The notes: a model not told the origin generated them from the sequence alone. 64,000 bases of DNA from Sinohyriopsis cumingii (GCA_028554795.2 CM068842.1:24214590-24278589); one strand, 5' to 3'; numbered from the stretch's first letter, positions 41,715 through 54,596 are shown. A program made the numbers and translations.

Positions 41715-44700
41715 CTAAAATTAAAGAAAGAATACTTTTAACAGTGCATTATACATTTCTTTCATGGCCCTGTCCCTACCAATGACCTTGACCTTTAAGC
41801 TAAGGACGTAACTATGGTATGATAAGGGGGCGCTCACCAGTTAATATGTACTTTTGAGAGAGTGACGTATGTAAGGTGAAGTAGTTCGCATTTAAAACAT
41901 GCACAATGGAGAGAATGTTGGCATACCTCTATGCTACATTAATGTAATGTGGATGATATTTCTTTGGATATTGTACTTTTGGAAATTTGACATGATTTAA
42001 GTACATTACTAACAAAAATGACTGCTCCCTTGTGATAAAAAATCAGCCTGAATTAGTCTAAAGTACACTATACATAGCAGCTATTAAAATAGGGAAAATG
42101 AATTTTGCCAGACTAGACAATACCAGCTTCTGAAAGTGCAATGAATGAATTACCAAATATATAAAATGTAAAAAAAAGTTATCGGCTCTTTTTTATACAA
42201 TTGACCTCTGAAGTTCAGGAAGTGAAAATGACCAAGTACAGCTAGCACTTTTTTGAAAGGTGCACACCTGAAGTAAGGCCAAGCTGTATACTCTGAAAGC
42301 TGGGGAAATTCTTTTTCTTTAAAATCCTAACCCTATGCAAAATACGAAACTGAGAGCGCCACCTAAGGTAATGGGCCTGGGAAAAATTTCATGTGATATT
42401 TAATGGGGTTAAGATTTGACATCCTGGATAAGAAAAGCTTGCAGCTGACTTGGCATTATGCCTTGTTATGACCTTGATACTGAATACATGTGATGCACAG
42501 GACACTTTCAAATCAAGTTACATGAATATAAAATGATAAAGTCTAATTAAAATATCTTCACTGGTTCAAAACTTATATGCCCTTATTTGCTCAGAGATAT
42601 AGTACAGAGTATGTTGAATATGCTTTCCTCATCATAATGAAAACTAGTGATGGTGGGAGTTGCGGTGGCTCCATGATTAGAGTGCTGCCCTAGTGACCAT
42701 AAGGTTGCTGATTTTATTTGTGCTACTGGATCAGTCCTGGTAAGCTAACATGATAGGTCCTTGGGCAAGACACTTCACCCCCTACCACTTGTTTTTCTGT
42801 AATGTACAACACCAAACCAATGAAAAGTCATACCTATAAATAGATCACTATTTTCCTTGCCTCTGCAGTGACCTTGATATCATTTTATTTAAATATCTTT
42901 GGGGGTTCAAAAGTTAATAGACTCCAGAAAGGACTATAAGCCAGCGTTACATTTTCTTTGTATGTGATCTTAAAACTTGAGGCTGTGGGTACAGTTTTGG
43001 TAAGCCAAACACCATCTATAATAAACATTAAGTGGCTAAAATTCCATTCAAATATCTTCAGTGGTTCAAAAGTTATCCTCCAGACAAGATTAAAGTGTTT
43101 GGTTTTTATATTTTTTACTGCATGGTAACATGGGTAGTCACACTTGGTACCAGTTTTTATTGCTTTACTTCAGTTACAAGTGGAGCGGAGTACACACTCT
43201 ATATATGTGAGCAAATGTGGAGATGAATCATGGATGTGAGGGTGTACGTTTATTAAATTAAGTATTATCAGACAAACATTTTTTACTTGAAAATACTGCT
43301 TTTGTCTTTAAATACAATACCCAATCATAATACCTTAGGAGCATAGTTAAGAGGTGGAGAGAGTTATAATCCTTACCCCAGACCAAACAGGTCTCATAAG
43401 GCATGTGAGACAGCTTCTAGATCAGGTGTCAGCAACCTATGGCATGTGTATCAATGGTGACAGGTCAGACTCTTTGGAAAGGCAAGTGGTACAAGTTGTA
43501 GCTTAGTACAGTATGTACTGAAAACAATAATTAAAGGAACTAATATGACTTGGCACACTGCATTCTACAACTGAGCGAACATGTCACAGCAGTTCTAAAA
43601 GGTTGCTGATGCTAATTCTAGATTCATAAGCTGGCTTTAGCACTAACTCCATATTCTGGGGCACAGTTTTAAAAGATAAAAGTTTTCCCTTCTGCAAATC
43701 CAGCAAAGTCATGAAGCAGTGTCTTTTGGATGCAACTGAATGATGTGAAAAGGTAACCTGTTGCACCATGGTGATAGGCCCCACCAGATCTAGTTGAACC
43801 TTTTAGATGCAAGATCTCTGAGGTAAAAGCTGGAAAAATAGACTGGCCTCTATCCCAAACTTTTACAATGTCATCTAGGGAACAGTTTCACTCAACAATT
43901 CATTCAGTAACCACCAGAACTTCATCAGTCCAGATGCATAGCAAGTTCATTTAATCTTGGGCCAGTTCCTGATATGAAGAGCAGATACCCAATTTTATTC
44001 TAGATGAACATATGCCTGTGCTGATAAAAGCCTGATAATCCATCCTTTTCTTTGGGGGGGGGGCTCGAAGAGGTGGGGCCTCCCTAGATATGCCAGCTCA
44101 GTGATTTTCTCGTACCACATCAGAGCTCTCAATGTAGATAACCTTAATATGTTTTCAGAGTAGACAAGGTTTTCAGCACAAAAGCTTGATTTCCTATGAG
44201 CAGAAGCCTGTTACAGGCAATATAACCACCTATCATGAGTGACACTGTTCCATCCTGTTGGAACTACAAGTAGTTCAGGTCAACTAATAAAGCATGTATT
44301 TTGCTGACTGTCCAAAAGGAGAAGTCAGTTCTCCCTAAAATAATTCAAGTCTGGCTTGACCCCTGGAAGGGACTGCAACTTTTGCTGGTGGGACTCCTAT
44401 TTTTACCAAAATGGGTGTCCTGGACTCCTAGTTTTAAAATCCTAGCGAGACCACTGTTATATGTTGGTACATGGGGCAAAGTCTCAGTCTTCATTGGGAC
44501 AAGAGAATGATTTTACATTGTGATTGGTCTCTACTGCCTTTTCAAGAGCAAGCTGTTGGTCTCTTGCTGTAGAATGTCTGCTTAGAGCAGGTCTTTGGGC
44601 ATCCCTCTAGCTGAAGGGACTTGGGACAATAGAGGAGTGACATTCCAAAATCTAGGAACCTTAACCATACCTGAATATCCGATAATGAAACTTTCTTGAT

Positions 44701-47700
44701 AAAGAGAGGCTGGTGTGGAGAGAGAAAATAGGGTGAAAATGATTTCCCTCTCTCTACCTCTTCTTGAGAACTTTTGCCTTCTGCCACAATAGGATCAGTT
44801 ATTTCCTCACCATGGTCATGGATAAGAACTGTGATCCTTGCTTGACTTGTGATGATCTTTCAGAAAGGTGGAAGTGGAGAGACAGCACTTCATCTCTTTC
44901 CAGCACTTTTACATATCCATGCATTCTGATTATTTTTAGGCAAGATATGCCCATCCTTCTGAGAACAGTTTGGCACAAGACATATCATTTCAGGCATGAG
45001 ATAATGCTTGTTGTTATTCAAATGTCAAACACTTACTGCACAACAACAGACCCTCCATGTGTGATAAAATCAAATGTGTTCCAAACAAGAGACACAATTG
45101 CGCAGCACCATCTAAAAATATTGATTAGGAAGACAACCAGCTATGTCCCTCAATGACTGCCTATACAGTTAAAATTGCCAAAGTGTAAATCAAAAAAACT
45201 ATGAAGTCAATGCTATGAAATGACTTATGTATAAAAAACTGATATGGTATACTGCAATGAACTCTAATGTCTATGTCAGGAGAGGAAGTGATTCTTAAAA
45301 AATCCTTCGTTTGCTTAACTATTAGACGACTAGAAAGGGATGGATAACTTCGATTTTATATCAGAACTGTCAGAAGCTGAGTTTTTCCATCGGTTGTTTG
45401 GAATTCTGTAAGTCATGCTGACTGCAATTTTGGCACCTATAATAAAAGGCAATAAATATATTTAATCCTGATTGGTTACGCTAAATAAGGGGCATGGTTC
45501 CCACACGAAAATTTCTTGGGGGTTAAATTGCCCTCATTGAAAGAAATCTAGTCAGTCTGCAGTTTTCCTGCAAGAGTGAAAATATAAGGGACTCCAAGAG
45601 TAAATTTGGAAGAAATTCTCTTATAAAACATTGGTCAAAATTAAGGGACCAGATGTCTGGAAAGTCAACAGACACAATTTGAAGGTAGAAGTGAACAAAG
45701 CCTGAAAGCACAAGGTATTTGCATCAATTTCATGTAATTCATTGATACCAATATAACGATTTGCTTACATTTACATGAATTTGTTTTAATCCGTAGATCA
45801 ATATTCTTGATATGAGTATAACTGAGTTAATATATCTGAATTCATACAATAAACAAAAAGGGTTAAACACCAAATTACACCCAAGTGGATTACCCCTGAG
45901 ATCAATGAGGCTTGGCACCTAAGAGATAAGAGATAATTTCCACAAGAAAAAAGACATGAAAAGCTATAGAAAGTGAAGAAATAAAACTAAGCACCTGATA
46001 GATAAGGCAAAAGAGAACTACTATAAACAGGCTATTAATGAAAGTAAGAGTACCAAAACATTGTGGAAGCATCTAAAAGAGCTGAACCCACCCAAGAACA
46101 GTTGTCTTCCCCCTAGACTTAAGCAAAATGATGATATAGCAACATCTGTACAAGACAATGTGGAAATGTTCAACAATTTCTTCATAAGCATCTTCAGTAA
46201 GAGTAATCAGAACCAGACTAACATCCCAATTGAACTTGATGCTCTTCTATTATTTATAATAGCTAAAATTCCTGATGATAATTATTTTTCAATAGCTAAT
46301 GTTAGTGAAGTGGATGTTTTTGATATGCTAATTAAGGTTAATATTAATAAATCCTCTGGATTGGATGTTATTGGTCCATGAATTCTTAAAATTGCTGCAC
46401 CAGTAATAACAAAGTCACTAACGCATATCATAAATTTAAGTATAATGAGTGGTAATTTTCCAAAAACACTGAAATGTGCAAAGGTTACACCTATCTTTAA
46501 GAAAGGAGAAAAGGAGGATCCAGGAAATTACAGACCAATATCAATTCTACCTGTATTGTCAAAACTATTTGAAAAGCATGTAGCCATTCAGGTCTATAAA
46601 TTTTTCGAAACGTACTCTCTATTTCATAAAGCGCAATCAGGATTTAGAAAGTACCACTCGTGCCAAACAGAACTTACCAAATTAATTGATCTTTGGCTGA
46701 AGGAAATGGATAATGGACATATGACTAGGATTGTTTTCCTTGACTTCAAGAAAGCCTTTGATCTTGTTGATCATGAAATTCTGCTGCAAAAGTTGAACTG
46801 TTACAGGTTTGACAATCCTTCTTTAAACTGGTTTAGATCATACCTAAACCAAAGGTCTCAACAAGTAAGCATTGGAAATATTAGCTCTCAAACTCGCACT
46901 ATTCATTCAGGAGTCCCTCAAGGCTCAGTTTTGGGCCCTCTCCTCTTCCTTATCTATATCAATGATCTACCATTAAATAATGGATCCACAAACACAGATT
47001 TGTTTGCAGATGATGCAATCTTGTATACATCTAGTTCTGATACTGAAGTTATCCAAATGAGATTAAACTCAGACCTTATTAGAGTCCAAAACTGGGCACA
47101 ACAAAATAGGATGGTAATTAATGAAGATAAAACAAAATGCATGATTTTGGGGACATCACAAAAGCTACACAAGTCAGGGAACCCAAAACTATCTCTTGCA
47201 ATAAATAATCATCCATCAGAAAATGTCAAACATGAAAGGCTTGTAGGTGTGTCTGTAGATAATAATTTATTATGGAATGACCATATTGATAAGCTTTGTA
47301 AAACACTGTCATCCAAAATTGCCCTTCTCAGCAGAATCAAGAAATATTTACCTATGGAAACTCTCAATCTATACTACAAGTCATATATTCTTCCAACAAT
47401 GGATTATTGTTCTAATGTATGGGGAAACTGTGCTAAATCTGAGCTTGAAAGGATTTATAAACTTCAGAAGTGAGCAGCACGTGTAATTTTAGTTGCATCT
47501 GTTGATCATCCCTCAAAAGCATTATTTACAAAACTCAAATGGTGCACAATATTATGACAAGATAGATTTTCACAAGGCAGTTCTTTTACATAAATGTCTG
47601 CATGGAACTGTACCAGAGTATCTTCAGGACTTATTCAGGCCTTTTTCAACACAATACCAGCTGAGATCAATATCACATGGAAACCTTCTAATACCAAAAC

Positions 47701-50700
47701 CAAGAACAGAGCAATTTAAAAAGAGTTTTCAATACTCTGGTACAGTTCTGTGGAATAAGCTTCCACTACATGTAAAATCTGCTGAAAATATTAGAGTATT
47801 TAAGAAAAGATATCATGAGCATGTATCTGTTTCTAATAGATAATGCAATTTAGTATGTTAATACAAAACATGTTAATATAAACACTAATTATTGCTATCT
47901 TCATATAATGTGCATTGTTATACTCTCCTTAAGAGGGTCTCAAGGGAGAATAGTCCTTGACTAATGAGTCACCCTCTATAAAAAAAGCATTATTATTATT
48001 ATATTATTATTATTATTATTATGATCTTTATTAGTTTGACAAATTGTTTGAATTTGTCATCTTGTTTGTAAAGGAATTGGGTATTCTAAGAATTTCATGC
48101 ATTACTTTAGTTGATATGAGTTACAAGAATCCGTGTGAATTCACTATCATAGATGATTTCATGCATGATAAAAACTTGAATGTGTGTATTCGCTGAAAAT
48201 AATGCAGTTAAGCCATGGAATAATGAATTTCATTCATTCATTTGTGTAACTGAGACAAGAATGGAACCATTATGTCTCATGTAATGTTAATGGGAATCAG
48301 TGATGAAATAGCCATTAGGAAGTACATTAATCTTATGATACTAAGTTTGTTTATGGTCTGCCATATTTAGCTTTACCAGACAGCCTTTGGTCTGTTCAAA
48401 TTCCGATAGAATGATATCTGACATAATGAGAGGGGAGTAATGATCTGTTCCCATTATGACGACTGACAGAATATTTAGGTCACTTCTCTCTTTAATTTGT
48501 ATGGGGAAATAACTCCACGGATGTATCCATGTACCTACTTATCCAACTATCTACGTAGTTACGTATCCACCTACCCACACAAAGTTTGAGGTCCAAAAAG
48601 AGGTGAGACAGTAGGGAGGTCGGAAAAGGGAAAAAGGGAAAAGACTTGTATTATTCCAGTTGTTCATGTAATTGATTAAATATTTGTTCTTCCATGAACA
48701 GGGGCTCCTGTCATTCTGTTCTATATATCTGCTCAGACCTATTTATTCCATCTTCAAGTTTCACTTCATTTTAATATTTACTCAACAATACCAAGGGCGA
48801 TCACCCTCTAGATAACGATAACCAAATAAAGCATTACACCTTGTAAGAAGGCACAACCTCACAACACCACCACCAGTAGCATCTGCTCCGTAAAACCACA
48901 CCTACATTTTTATCTGAACTAAGCTCTTGTAGGCTTTTTAATTTTAGTAACAACAGCCATATCTGATGGCAGATTGGCATCATTTGTACAAATATTAAAG
49001 TTATTTATACAAGAAAGCTCTGTCAAGTTTAGTTGAATTCTATTCAGCAATTTTGAAGAATTTGTCAAGTTTTTCAATTTTGTTATAACTGTGGCCATAT
49101 GTGGTGGCAAATCATAATCATATGTACAAATCAGGAAGGTCTTCATGCCAGACAATCTGATTAAAACCAAAAATCTACTTTCAATAAGCAGATCTGATAG
49201 GCACCAATATGAAGTCATGTTTGACTGACCTTTTGAATCGATAATCAAATTACTGCTTTCATACTTCTTAAAAACATCATCCAGAATATATTGTTGCTAA
49301 AAATAACATATAGCAGCAATAAACAATATGATACGCTAAATATAAGAGGACTGGGATATTCACAATTGACACCACAACAATAATTCAGTGCTGGATTAAG
49401 GCCCTAAGCACCAAAAATACATGTATTATGGTGCAAACTCACCCACACACACTTCCTACAAAATGTTAGACTTTTAAAAAAAAACCAATATTAAAAGATA
49501 AAAAGGTCTGAAAATACTAGTGCTGCCATCATTTTAAATCAAAAAACTTGTACATGCACATCAAAATGGTCATATATAATTCATTCAATTTTATCATCAA
49601 CATTTAATCTGACATTTTTGGGTACCCCTGTTGGGCTGGCACCCTAAGCATGTGCTTATAGGGTAATCTGGCACTGATTAACTTTTATCACTACTTGTCA
49701 GATCTCCATTACCTGTCAGATCTCCATTATGTTGGAGAAAAGAGACTCAAGTTTCTACTCTTACACACCTTGGCTGATAAGGTTCTTCCTTATCCCAACT
49801 GTAAGTTATTCACAAAGTCTCATAACTGCAGAGGGTAGATAACTTAAGTTGTTGTTGTTGTAGGGTCTAACACCATTTTTCAGCACACAATAGGCTATAC
49901 ATGGCGGCCAGTATTAATGGTGGAGGAAGAACCCGGGAAAACCTCGGAAAGAACCACCGACCCACGAGAAGCTACCGGCAAGCTTTCTCACATACCTACA
50001 TTGGCTGAATCTGAGACTCTAACCCACGCAGACAGAGGTGAGATGGTAGTGATCCGTAACGGAGAGCGCTTTAGACCACTTGGGGTCCTGATAACTTATG
50101 TTAAAGTGTAGAAATAAAATTGGTAACAGATAGACCAACATCATCATAATTCTTATGGTGGATGTATAAAAAAAGACAAATTTGTGTGAATATAGGTGGG
50201 GTTAGTATGACCAAGGTAAGGTAGGAAAATATAATGCACAATTTTTGCATACTGGAATTGTGTACATTTCTAATTATTTGGAAATTAGCATAAATTCTAC
50301 AAAAGACTGTCCTAAAACAGACCCTATCTAAAGTCTATAAAAATTCACCCAACCTTCTACCTATTATAACTAAATCTGGCTTTTGTGTTTGTTTTCACAA
50401 TGAGGCTGCATATTGTGCATGTCAGTAAATTTATATAAAAGCTTGTGTTGTTAAGCAGTAAAATCTTCATTTCAAGGAGAAATCAGTAAAAGCTGCACTT
50501 TAAATCTAGCCCGAGCATATATGTCAATTCCATTGAATATTATTATGTAATGATACATAACAAGCTGGGGATTAAACTGTCAGCAGTCCATTGGAATTTC
50601 TGTTATAGTGACAACTAATTGATAGCTGCCAATCTCTGCAAAGAATGCAAACTTTCTCCCACATATATTAGGCATTGGTGAACAAATCTATTTTCCTGCA

Positions 50701-52704
50701 TGGGCAACCTAGGACAAGTTGAAAATGTTACTGGTCGAGTACCTAAACGTTGTATATTACATGCCCTAAATTATGTGTTAAGTATTAGGAAACATTTAAA
50801 TTCTGTTGTGCAGCTCCATAAGAAAACTCAATTCTAGGCAATCAGGCCATCTCAGAATTTTTCCAGCCCATTTATGCATATAAATTTGGACAATATGAAC
50901 AGAATCTGAAATCGTCTAGATATCAAGAAATAAAAGGACACAAAGTAATTTGGGTTATGTATGGACTGACAGTGTACATAAAAGTTACGAAAAATTACAT
51001 ATACCTGTATTACTTATTTACCTGTGCCTGTGTGCACTTCCTCCTGCTTAGAAGATCCAGCCCTCTTAGAAGAACAGTAATCTCAGACATTCTGAACTGT
51101 GAAATCATGGCTTCAACTTTGTCAATAAAAAGTTTAGGAAATGGCTTGTCTTCAGGAGATGTGCACAAATACATCTGTGCTAAATAAACAAATTCCTTTG
51201 TTTCAAACAGTATCTGCGATTTCTGCATATGATCCATGAGTGTATTATGTAGAGGTAGTGATGCAGAGAATGAACGGTAATAATTGCTGATCTGTCTAAA
51301 GGCTTGTGGTACATCCATAATTCTACCCATGTTCTCATTAATTTTTGCATCTACTGCACACTGACAAGTCTTGTTTTTTACTTTATGAAACTGGGTAAAA
51401 TTAACAACTTTTAAAAGATCATCGATATTTGCCTCTTCTATATGTTTAACCACTAATCTTTCCAATGATTCTCTTTCGTTTATATTAAGCTTCTGCCATC
51501 TTACTCCAAGCAAAAGTGTTAAAATCTCTGTTAACGTTGCTGATGCTTTAACTTTCTCAAGCATATTTAAAGCCAAGAAGTGGACCTTTTCCAAAATATC
51601 CAATGCATGAGCCGTTACCTTCAGTGATTTATAAACAACTAATTGCCAACCAACTTGTGCAATAACTTCTATTTGATATGGCTTCAGTTCGTGCAATCTT
51701 TTCTCAATTTCTTTAAAACATAAGTCACTCAATCTTACCATGTAGGATAACGGCACTGATCTGCTAGAAGATTTACTAAGCATGATCATGATTGATCGTA
51801 CACTATCAAGATTCATACATCTATCATCTTCAGTCATGGATAATAGTCTTTCTAGGTACCAGTCTCGCATTTTTGAACACTGAATTAAACTGAACGGTTC
51901 TAAAAGTCTGGCAACCCTTTCCAAGCAACATCTTGTATCTTCCATGACAATGTTTGTTTCAAAACTTTTCTGCAGTCTTGGCATGCATACTCGCAAAAAA
52001 AATAAATCCCATCTGAGAGGTGTAACTTTCACATGATCAAAAATCGTCGCCAAATCATTCAAACACATAGGATATTTTTCATCGTAGAAGAGGGAAATCA
52101 ATTCCTGCATAACTGAATGCTCAACTGAAATCCCTAGAGTAACCAAGCATGCAAACACTTCTGCATTGTCTGCAGGAGTAAACTGTGAAAGGTGTCCTTG
52201 GATTTGATTCAACAAACCTTGGAAATAGGGATTTTGGAACACAAACATCAAAATTTCTGCCTCATTTTGATACTGAAATACTTTTGCAAATGTGATTATC
52301 GGTGGCTGATTCTGAAAGACTGCATTCTTGCATAACATTTTATTGTACATAAATGTTCTTATAATTTTCAAACAGTCAACAGCTACAAATGGATCCAAGT
52401 TTTCTAGTGGGAATTTCTCAGCAACAGTTTGCAACATGGCACTGACATCACCCTGTTCTTTGATCATCTTTTCAAGGTGCTGAGAACTTGCAAGCCATTC
52501 TGAAATTGTAGAAAATGTCCTGAAACCAATACGGCTTTCAACCCATAAATTCCATTTTATAGATGCATAACAAAATGATAGATTTCTTTTAAAACACGCA
52601 CCTGGACAAATAGTATTGGAATTAATAGTGTGCCTAAACTTGGCTACTCGATGTATATATCGAAATCCACATCCGTGAAGTAATGATATGAAACGGGCAA
52701 GCAT
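40677..52704 (-). CDS. FAST kinase domain-containing protein (FASTKD family), two exons, 906 aa
   Basis: FASTKD proteins act in the mitochondrial matrix, binding and processing mitochondrial RNAs. Exon 1 (52704-51022, 561 codons) starts MLARFISLLHGCGFRYIHRV, a basic, Ser/Arg-containing stretch suited to mitochondrial import. Exon 2 (41714-40677) adds 345 residues. The C-terminal part holds a FAST_1-like helical block (about 657-727), FAST_2 (about 742-827) and a RAP domain (about 840-899). The RAP domain shows the hallmark LGYKVVVICYNEWNS. The intron is phase 0: donor CACAG|GTAAAT at 51022/51021 and acceptor TTAATTTTAG|ATC at 41714. The paralogue within the family is not resolved. The gene is intact and convergent with SRM. 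Confidence 0.9.
41826..42363. mobile_element. MITE family M, copy 2 (538 bp, internally deleted, TSD TAA)
   Basis: Same ends as copy 1 (GGGGGCGCTCACCAGTT ... GAGCGCCACC), flanked by TAA at 41823-41825 and 42364-42366. A segment of about 110 bp present in the others is missing after GCTGTATACTCT. It lies in the FASTKD intron, 111 bp upstream of exon 2. Confidence 0.92.
42655..42860 (+). mobile_element. Third tRNA-like SINE, family C
   Basis: GCGGTGGCTCCATGATTAGA looks like a box A head and GGTTGCTGATTTTATT like a worn box B. A central CCTTGGGCAAGACACTTCAC follows, a motif I recall from the conserved central parts of several animal SINEs. Ends and TSD are not clear; one copy only. Confidence 0.5.
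43423..43615. mobile_element. hAT-type MITE, 193 bp, 8-bp TSD
   Basis: The left end CAGGTGTCAGCAACCT and the right end AGGTTGCTGATGCTAA are inverted repeats. The flanks carry a perfect 8-bp duplication TTCTAGAT (43415-43422 and 43616-43623). The duplication fits the nTnnnnAn preference of hAT elements. Too short to code. Confidence 0.87.
43624..45869. other. Unresolved FASTKD-intron segment, perhaps old retroelement debris
   Basis: Several frames of 60-130 codons overlap on both strands (for example + 44764-45156 and - 44787-44542) with frequent stops and no domain I can name. The higher complexity and lower AT content than its surroundings suggest decayed mobile DNA rather than simple intron. 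Confidence 0.3.
46061..47843 (+). pseudogene. LINE reverse transcriptase ORF, two nonsense codons and one frameshift
   Basis: One frame from 46061 to about 47545 carries the RT blocks: YRPISILPVLSKLFEK, HKAQSGFRKYHSCQTEL, FLDFKKAFDLVDH, SGVPQGSVLGPLLFLIYIND and the catalytic LFADDA. It also has MVINEDKTKCM and the downstream LYYKSYILPTMDYCSNVWGN. In-frame TGA codons interrupt it at 46379-46381 and 47471-47473. A frameshift near 47550 moves the C-terminal part (HKAVLLHKCLHGTVPEYLQD, LWNKLPLHVKSA) to the frame ending at 47843. Otherwise it is well kept, so the insertion is fairly young. Confidence 0.92.
47982..48022. repeat. (TTA)n tail of the LINE
   Basis: ATTATTATTAT runs directly after the LINE 3' end, as expected of an element with a short tandem-repeat tail. 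Confidence 0.85.
48919..49250 (-). repeat. Dispersed repeat copy (same family as 26.09-26.47 kb)
   Basis: In minus orientation, GATGCCAATCTGCCATCAGATA (19 of its bases are near the copy at about 26213) and surrounding motifs recur twice within the segment. This explains a 109-codon open frame that is therefore not called as a gene. Confidence 0.5.
49847..50089 (-). mobile_element. tRNA-derived SINE, family B (minus orientation), 9-bp TSD
   Basis: A reverse-complement full copy: tail TTGTTGTTG at 49850, head ending ACCACTTGGGG. GATAACTTA flanks both ends (49838-49846 and 50090-50098). Confidence 0.9.
50099..51021. other. FASTKD intron next to exon 1, nothing recognised
   Basis: AT-rich, no repeat ends or coding blocks seen apart from the minus-strand donor GTAAATAAG at 51021. 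Confidence 0.6.
51022..52704 (-). CDS. FASTKD exon 1 (N-terminal mitochondrial part)
   Basis: ATG at 52704 is chosen because the residues upstream (five codons after a TTG) have no Met, and the peptide from here looks like a mitochondrial presequence. The exon codes for 561 residues of helical, Leu-rich sequence (for example FPLENLDPFVAVDCLKIIRT and EVFACLVTLGISVEHSVMQE), as in the poorly conserved N-terminal half of FASTKD proteins. Donor CACAG|GTAAAT; reading on into the intron gives VNK and a stop at 51010, which is not real coding. Confidence 0.9.
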
Positions 52705-53207
52705 TGTGTTACAGTGCAACTTTCACATGCAGATCGTCATAGAAAAGAGCTAAATGTAATCGATGCTTTTAGTGCCCTACGTATTGTAAAGGAGAATTTC
52801 ATTGAAATGGAATCTTGCTATGGAGGTTTATGAATGACAGTTCTGTTCCAGTCATGCCACAGGGGTTCGTTACAAAGAAAATGAGGGGTCTAACCTGTAC
52901 TGTAACAATATAACACAAGGGAAGACATGAATCAGAACCCCTCGGTAGTTCCAACCCTGATAGTTTATCCTAATTGCGTTTGCTAATTTCTAACTTAGGC
53001 AAGTCGTAATCAAGAATAGTTCAATTTTCAAAACAGCTCGTCACACTTTGTTCAGTTTGTGACATATTAGATAAAATACAGTAATTGTGCGCCGATCTTG
53101 ACATGTGGACAAGTAACGTCCACAGCAGTGCCGTTTGCATTCGGATTGTTTTGGATTTCATCATTGACCGAAAGGTAAGATCCGAACAACCATGAGTCCA
53201 CAGTAAA

Positions 53208-53864
53208 GGGGGCGCTCACCAGTTACTATGTACTTTTGAGAGAGTGACTTATGTAAGGTGAAGTTGTTTGCATTTAAAACATGCACAGTGGAGAGAATGT
53301 TGGCATACCTCTATGCTACTTTAATGCAATGTGGCTGACATTTCTTTGGATATTGTACTTTGGGAAATTTTACATGATCTAAGCACACTGCTAACTAGAA
53401 TGACTGCTCCCTTGTGCTCAAAAATCGGCCTGAATTAGTCTAAAGTACACTATACATAGCAGCTATTCAAATAGGGAAACTGAATTTTGCCAGACTAGAA
53501 AATACCAGCTTCTGGAAGTGCAATGAATGAATTACCAAATATATAAAATGTTAAAAAGGTTATCAGCTCTTTTTTTATACAATTTATCTCTGAAGTTCAG
53601 AAAGTGAAAATGACGAAGTGGAGCTATATAGTACTTTTTTGAAAGGTGCATATCTGAAGTAAGGCCAAGCTGTATACTCTATAACCCATATTACACCCAT
53701 CAATCGTACACCAAAATAAAGGGAATTGAAGATTCTTTGAACTATACCTAAGATATACAAGGTCTTTTTTTTAAATAGCCAGTATAACCAGTGAGGAAAA
53801 CCGGGGAAATTATTTTTCTTTAAAATTCTAACCTATGCAAAATACAAAACTGTAGAGCGCCACC
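53208..53864. mobile_element. MITE family M, copy 3 (657 bp, TSD AAA)
   Basis: Ends GGGGGCGCTCACCAGTT and GAGCGCCACC, flanked by AAA at 53205-53207 and 53865-53867. It is the most diverged full copy by eye. It lies 504 bp upstream of the FASTKD start codon, within or near its promoter. Confidence 0.92.
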
Positions 53865-54596
53865 AAATATCGTTATTGTACATTGTGGTGCGTTTTAATT
53901 TTGGTGGCTAAAACAAATATTGGTTTTGGTAAATTTGGTGTTGATTGATGGTTACACTGTTGCATAGTGCATTGTTAAATCCTGACACATACTTATTGTT
54001 TGAAAATACAAGTCAGTACATATTGTAATCACTTCAACAGTTATAAACTTTGTGTTTGTATTGTTGTCAGTATATTAACTTCAATGAAAATGGATGAGCC
54101 GCAGTTGTTAGTTACGAAGATGACACAATAAAATATCTACTTATTTCCTTTCTATCATCTGCTTGTATTTAGCACTGAACTACATACTCGAGTAATAACT
54201 CTAACAAGGCCTGGGAACATTATATTGTATGGTGGTGGAGGGATGAGGAAGAGAGAGATCATTCACTGTACTGTTCCAGTTATGTCTAATTTATGTTTTG
54301 TATCCTGACTTTTGTCAAAGATTATATGTTATGCGTATTTTAAATTTATTGTATGATTTACCCTTGTCAATAATTGAGGGTAGGAGTTTGGGCCTACCAG
54401 ACTAATGTCTTTTTTTAAAAAAAAAAAAAACATTACATAGCTAATTTTTGTCTACGTTTGTAGATTGTATGTTAAGATTATTATTTGTGTGTAACATGTT
54501 TACTTGGTTTTTAGTTCTAGGCATAGCCTTTCATTCTGACCTTAGAAAATTCTAAAATGAATAATGTTTACAGTTTGCTGGACATTTTCATTAAGA

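Larger units (their letters stand above)
41760..43110. repeat. Diverged dispersed repeat of the TGACCTTGACCTT type
   Basis: TGACCTTGACCTTTAAGCTA before the MITE, AATATCTTC(A)(C/G)TGGTTCAAAA at about 42550 and 43055, and GACCTTGATATCATTTTA at about 42872 look like pieces of one old repeat. MITE copy 2 and a SINE were inserted into it. A similar stretch occurs at 22440-22660. Confidence 0.4.
45870..48022 (+). mobile_element. LINE retrotransposon, 5'-truncated, CR1/L2/Jockey-like
   Basis: The copy starts in a degraded linker (WITPEINEAW), lacks the endonuclease, and runs through reverse transcriptase to a 3' tail of TTATTA repeats. Order and content fit non-LTR elements of the CR1/L2/Jockey group; the clade is not resolved. 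It lies in the FASTKD intron, antisense to the gene. Confidence 0.9.

Noticed and set aside
44764-45156. 130-codon plus-strand frame as a gene
   Set aside because: No recognisable domain, odd composition, and no splice or promoter support; left as unresolved DNA.
48919-49248. A 109-codon minus-strand frame in the FASTKD intron
   Set aside because: It shares internal repeats with the dispersed element at 26.09-26.47 kb and has no domain or splice signals in phase.
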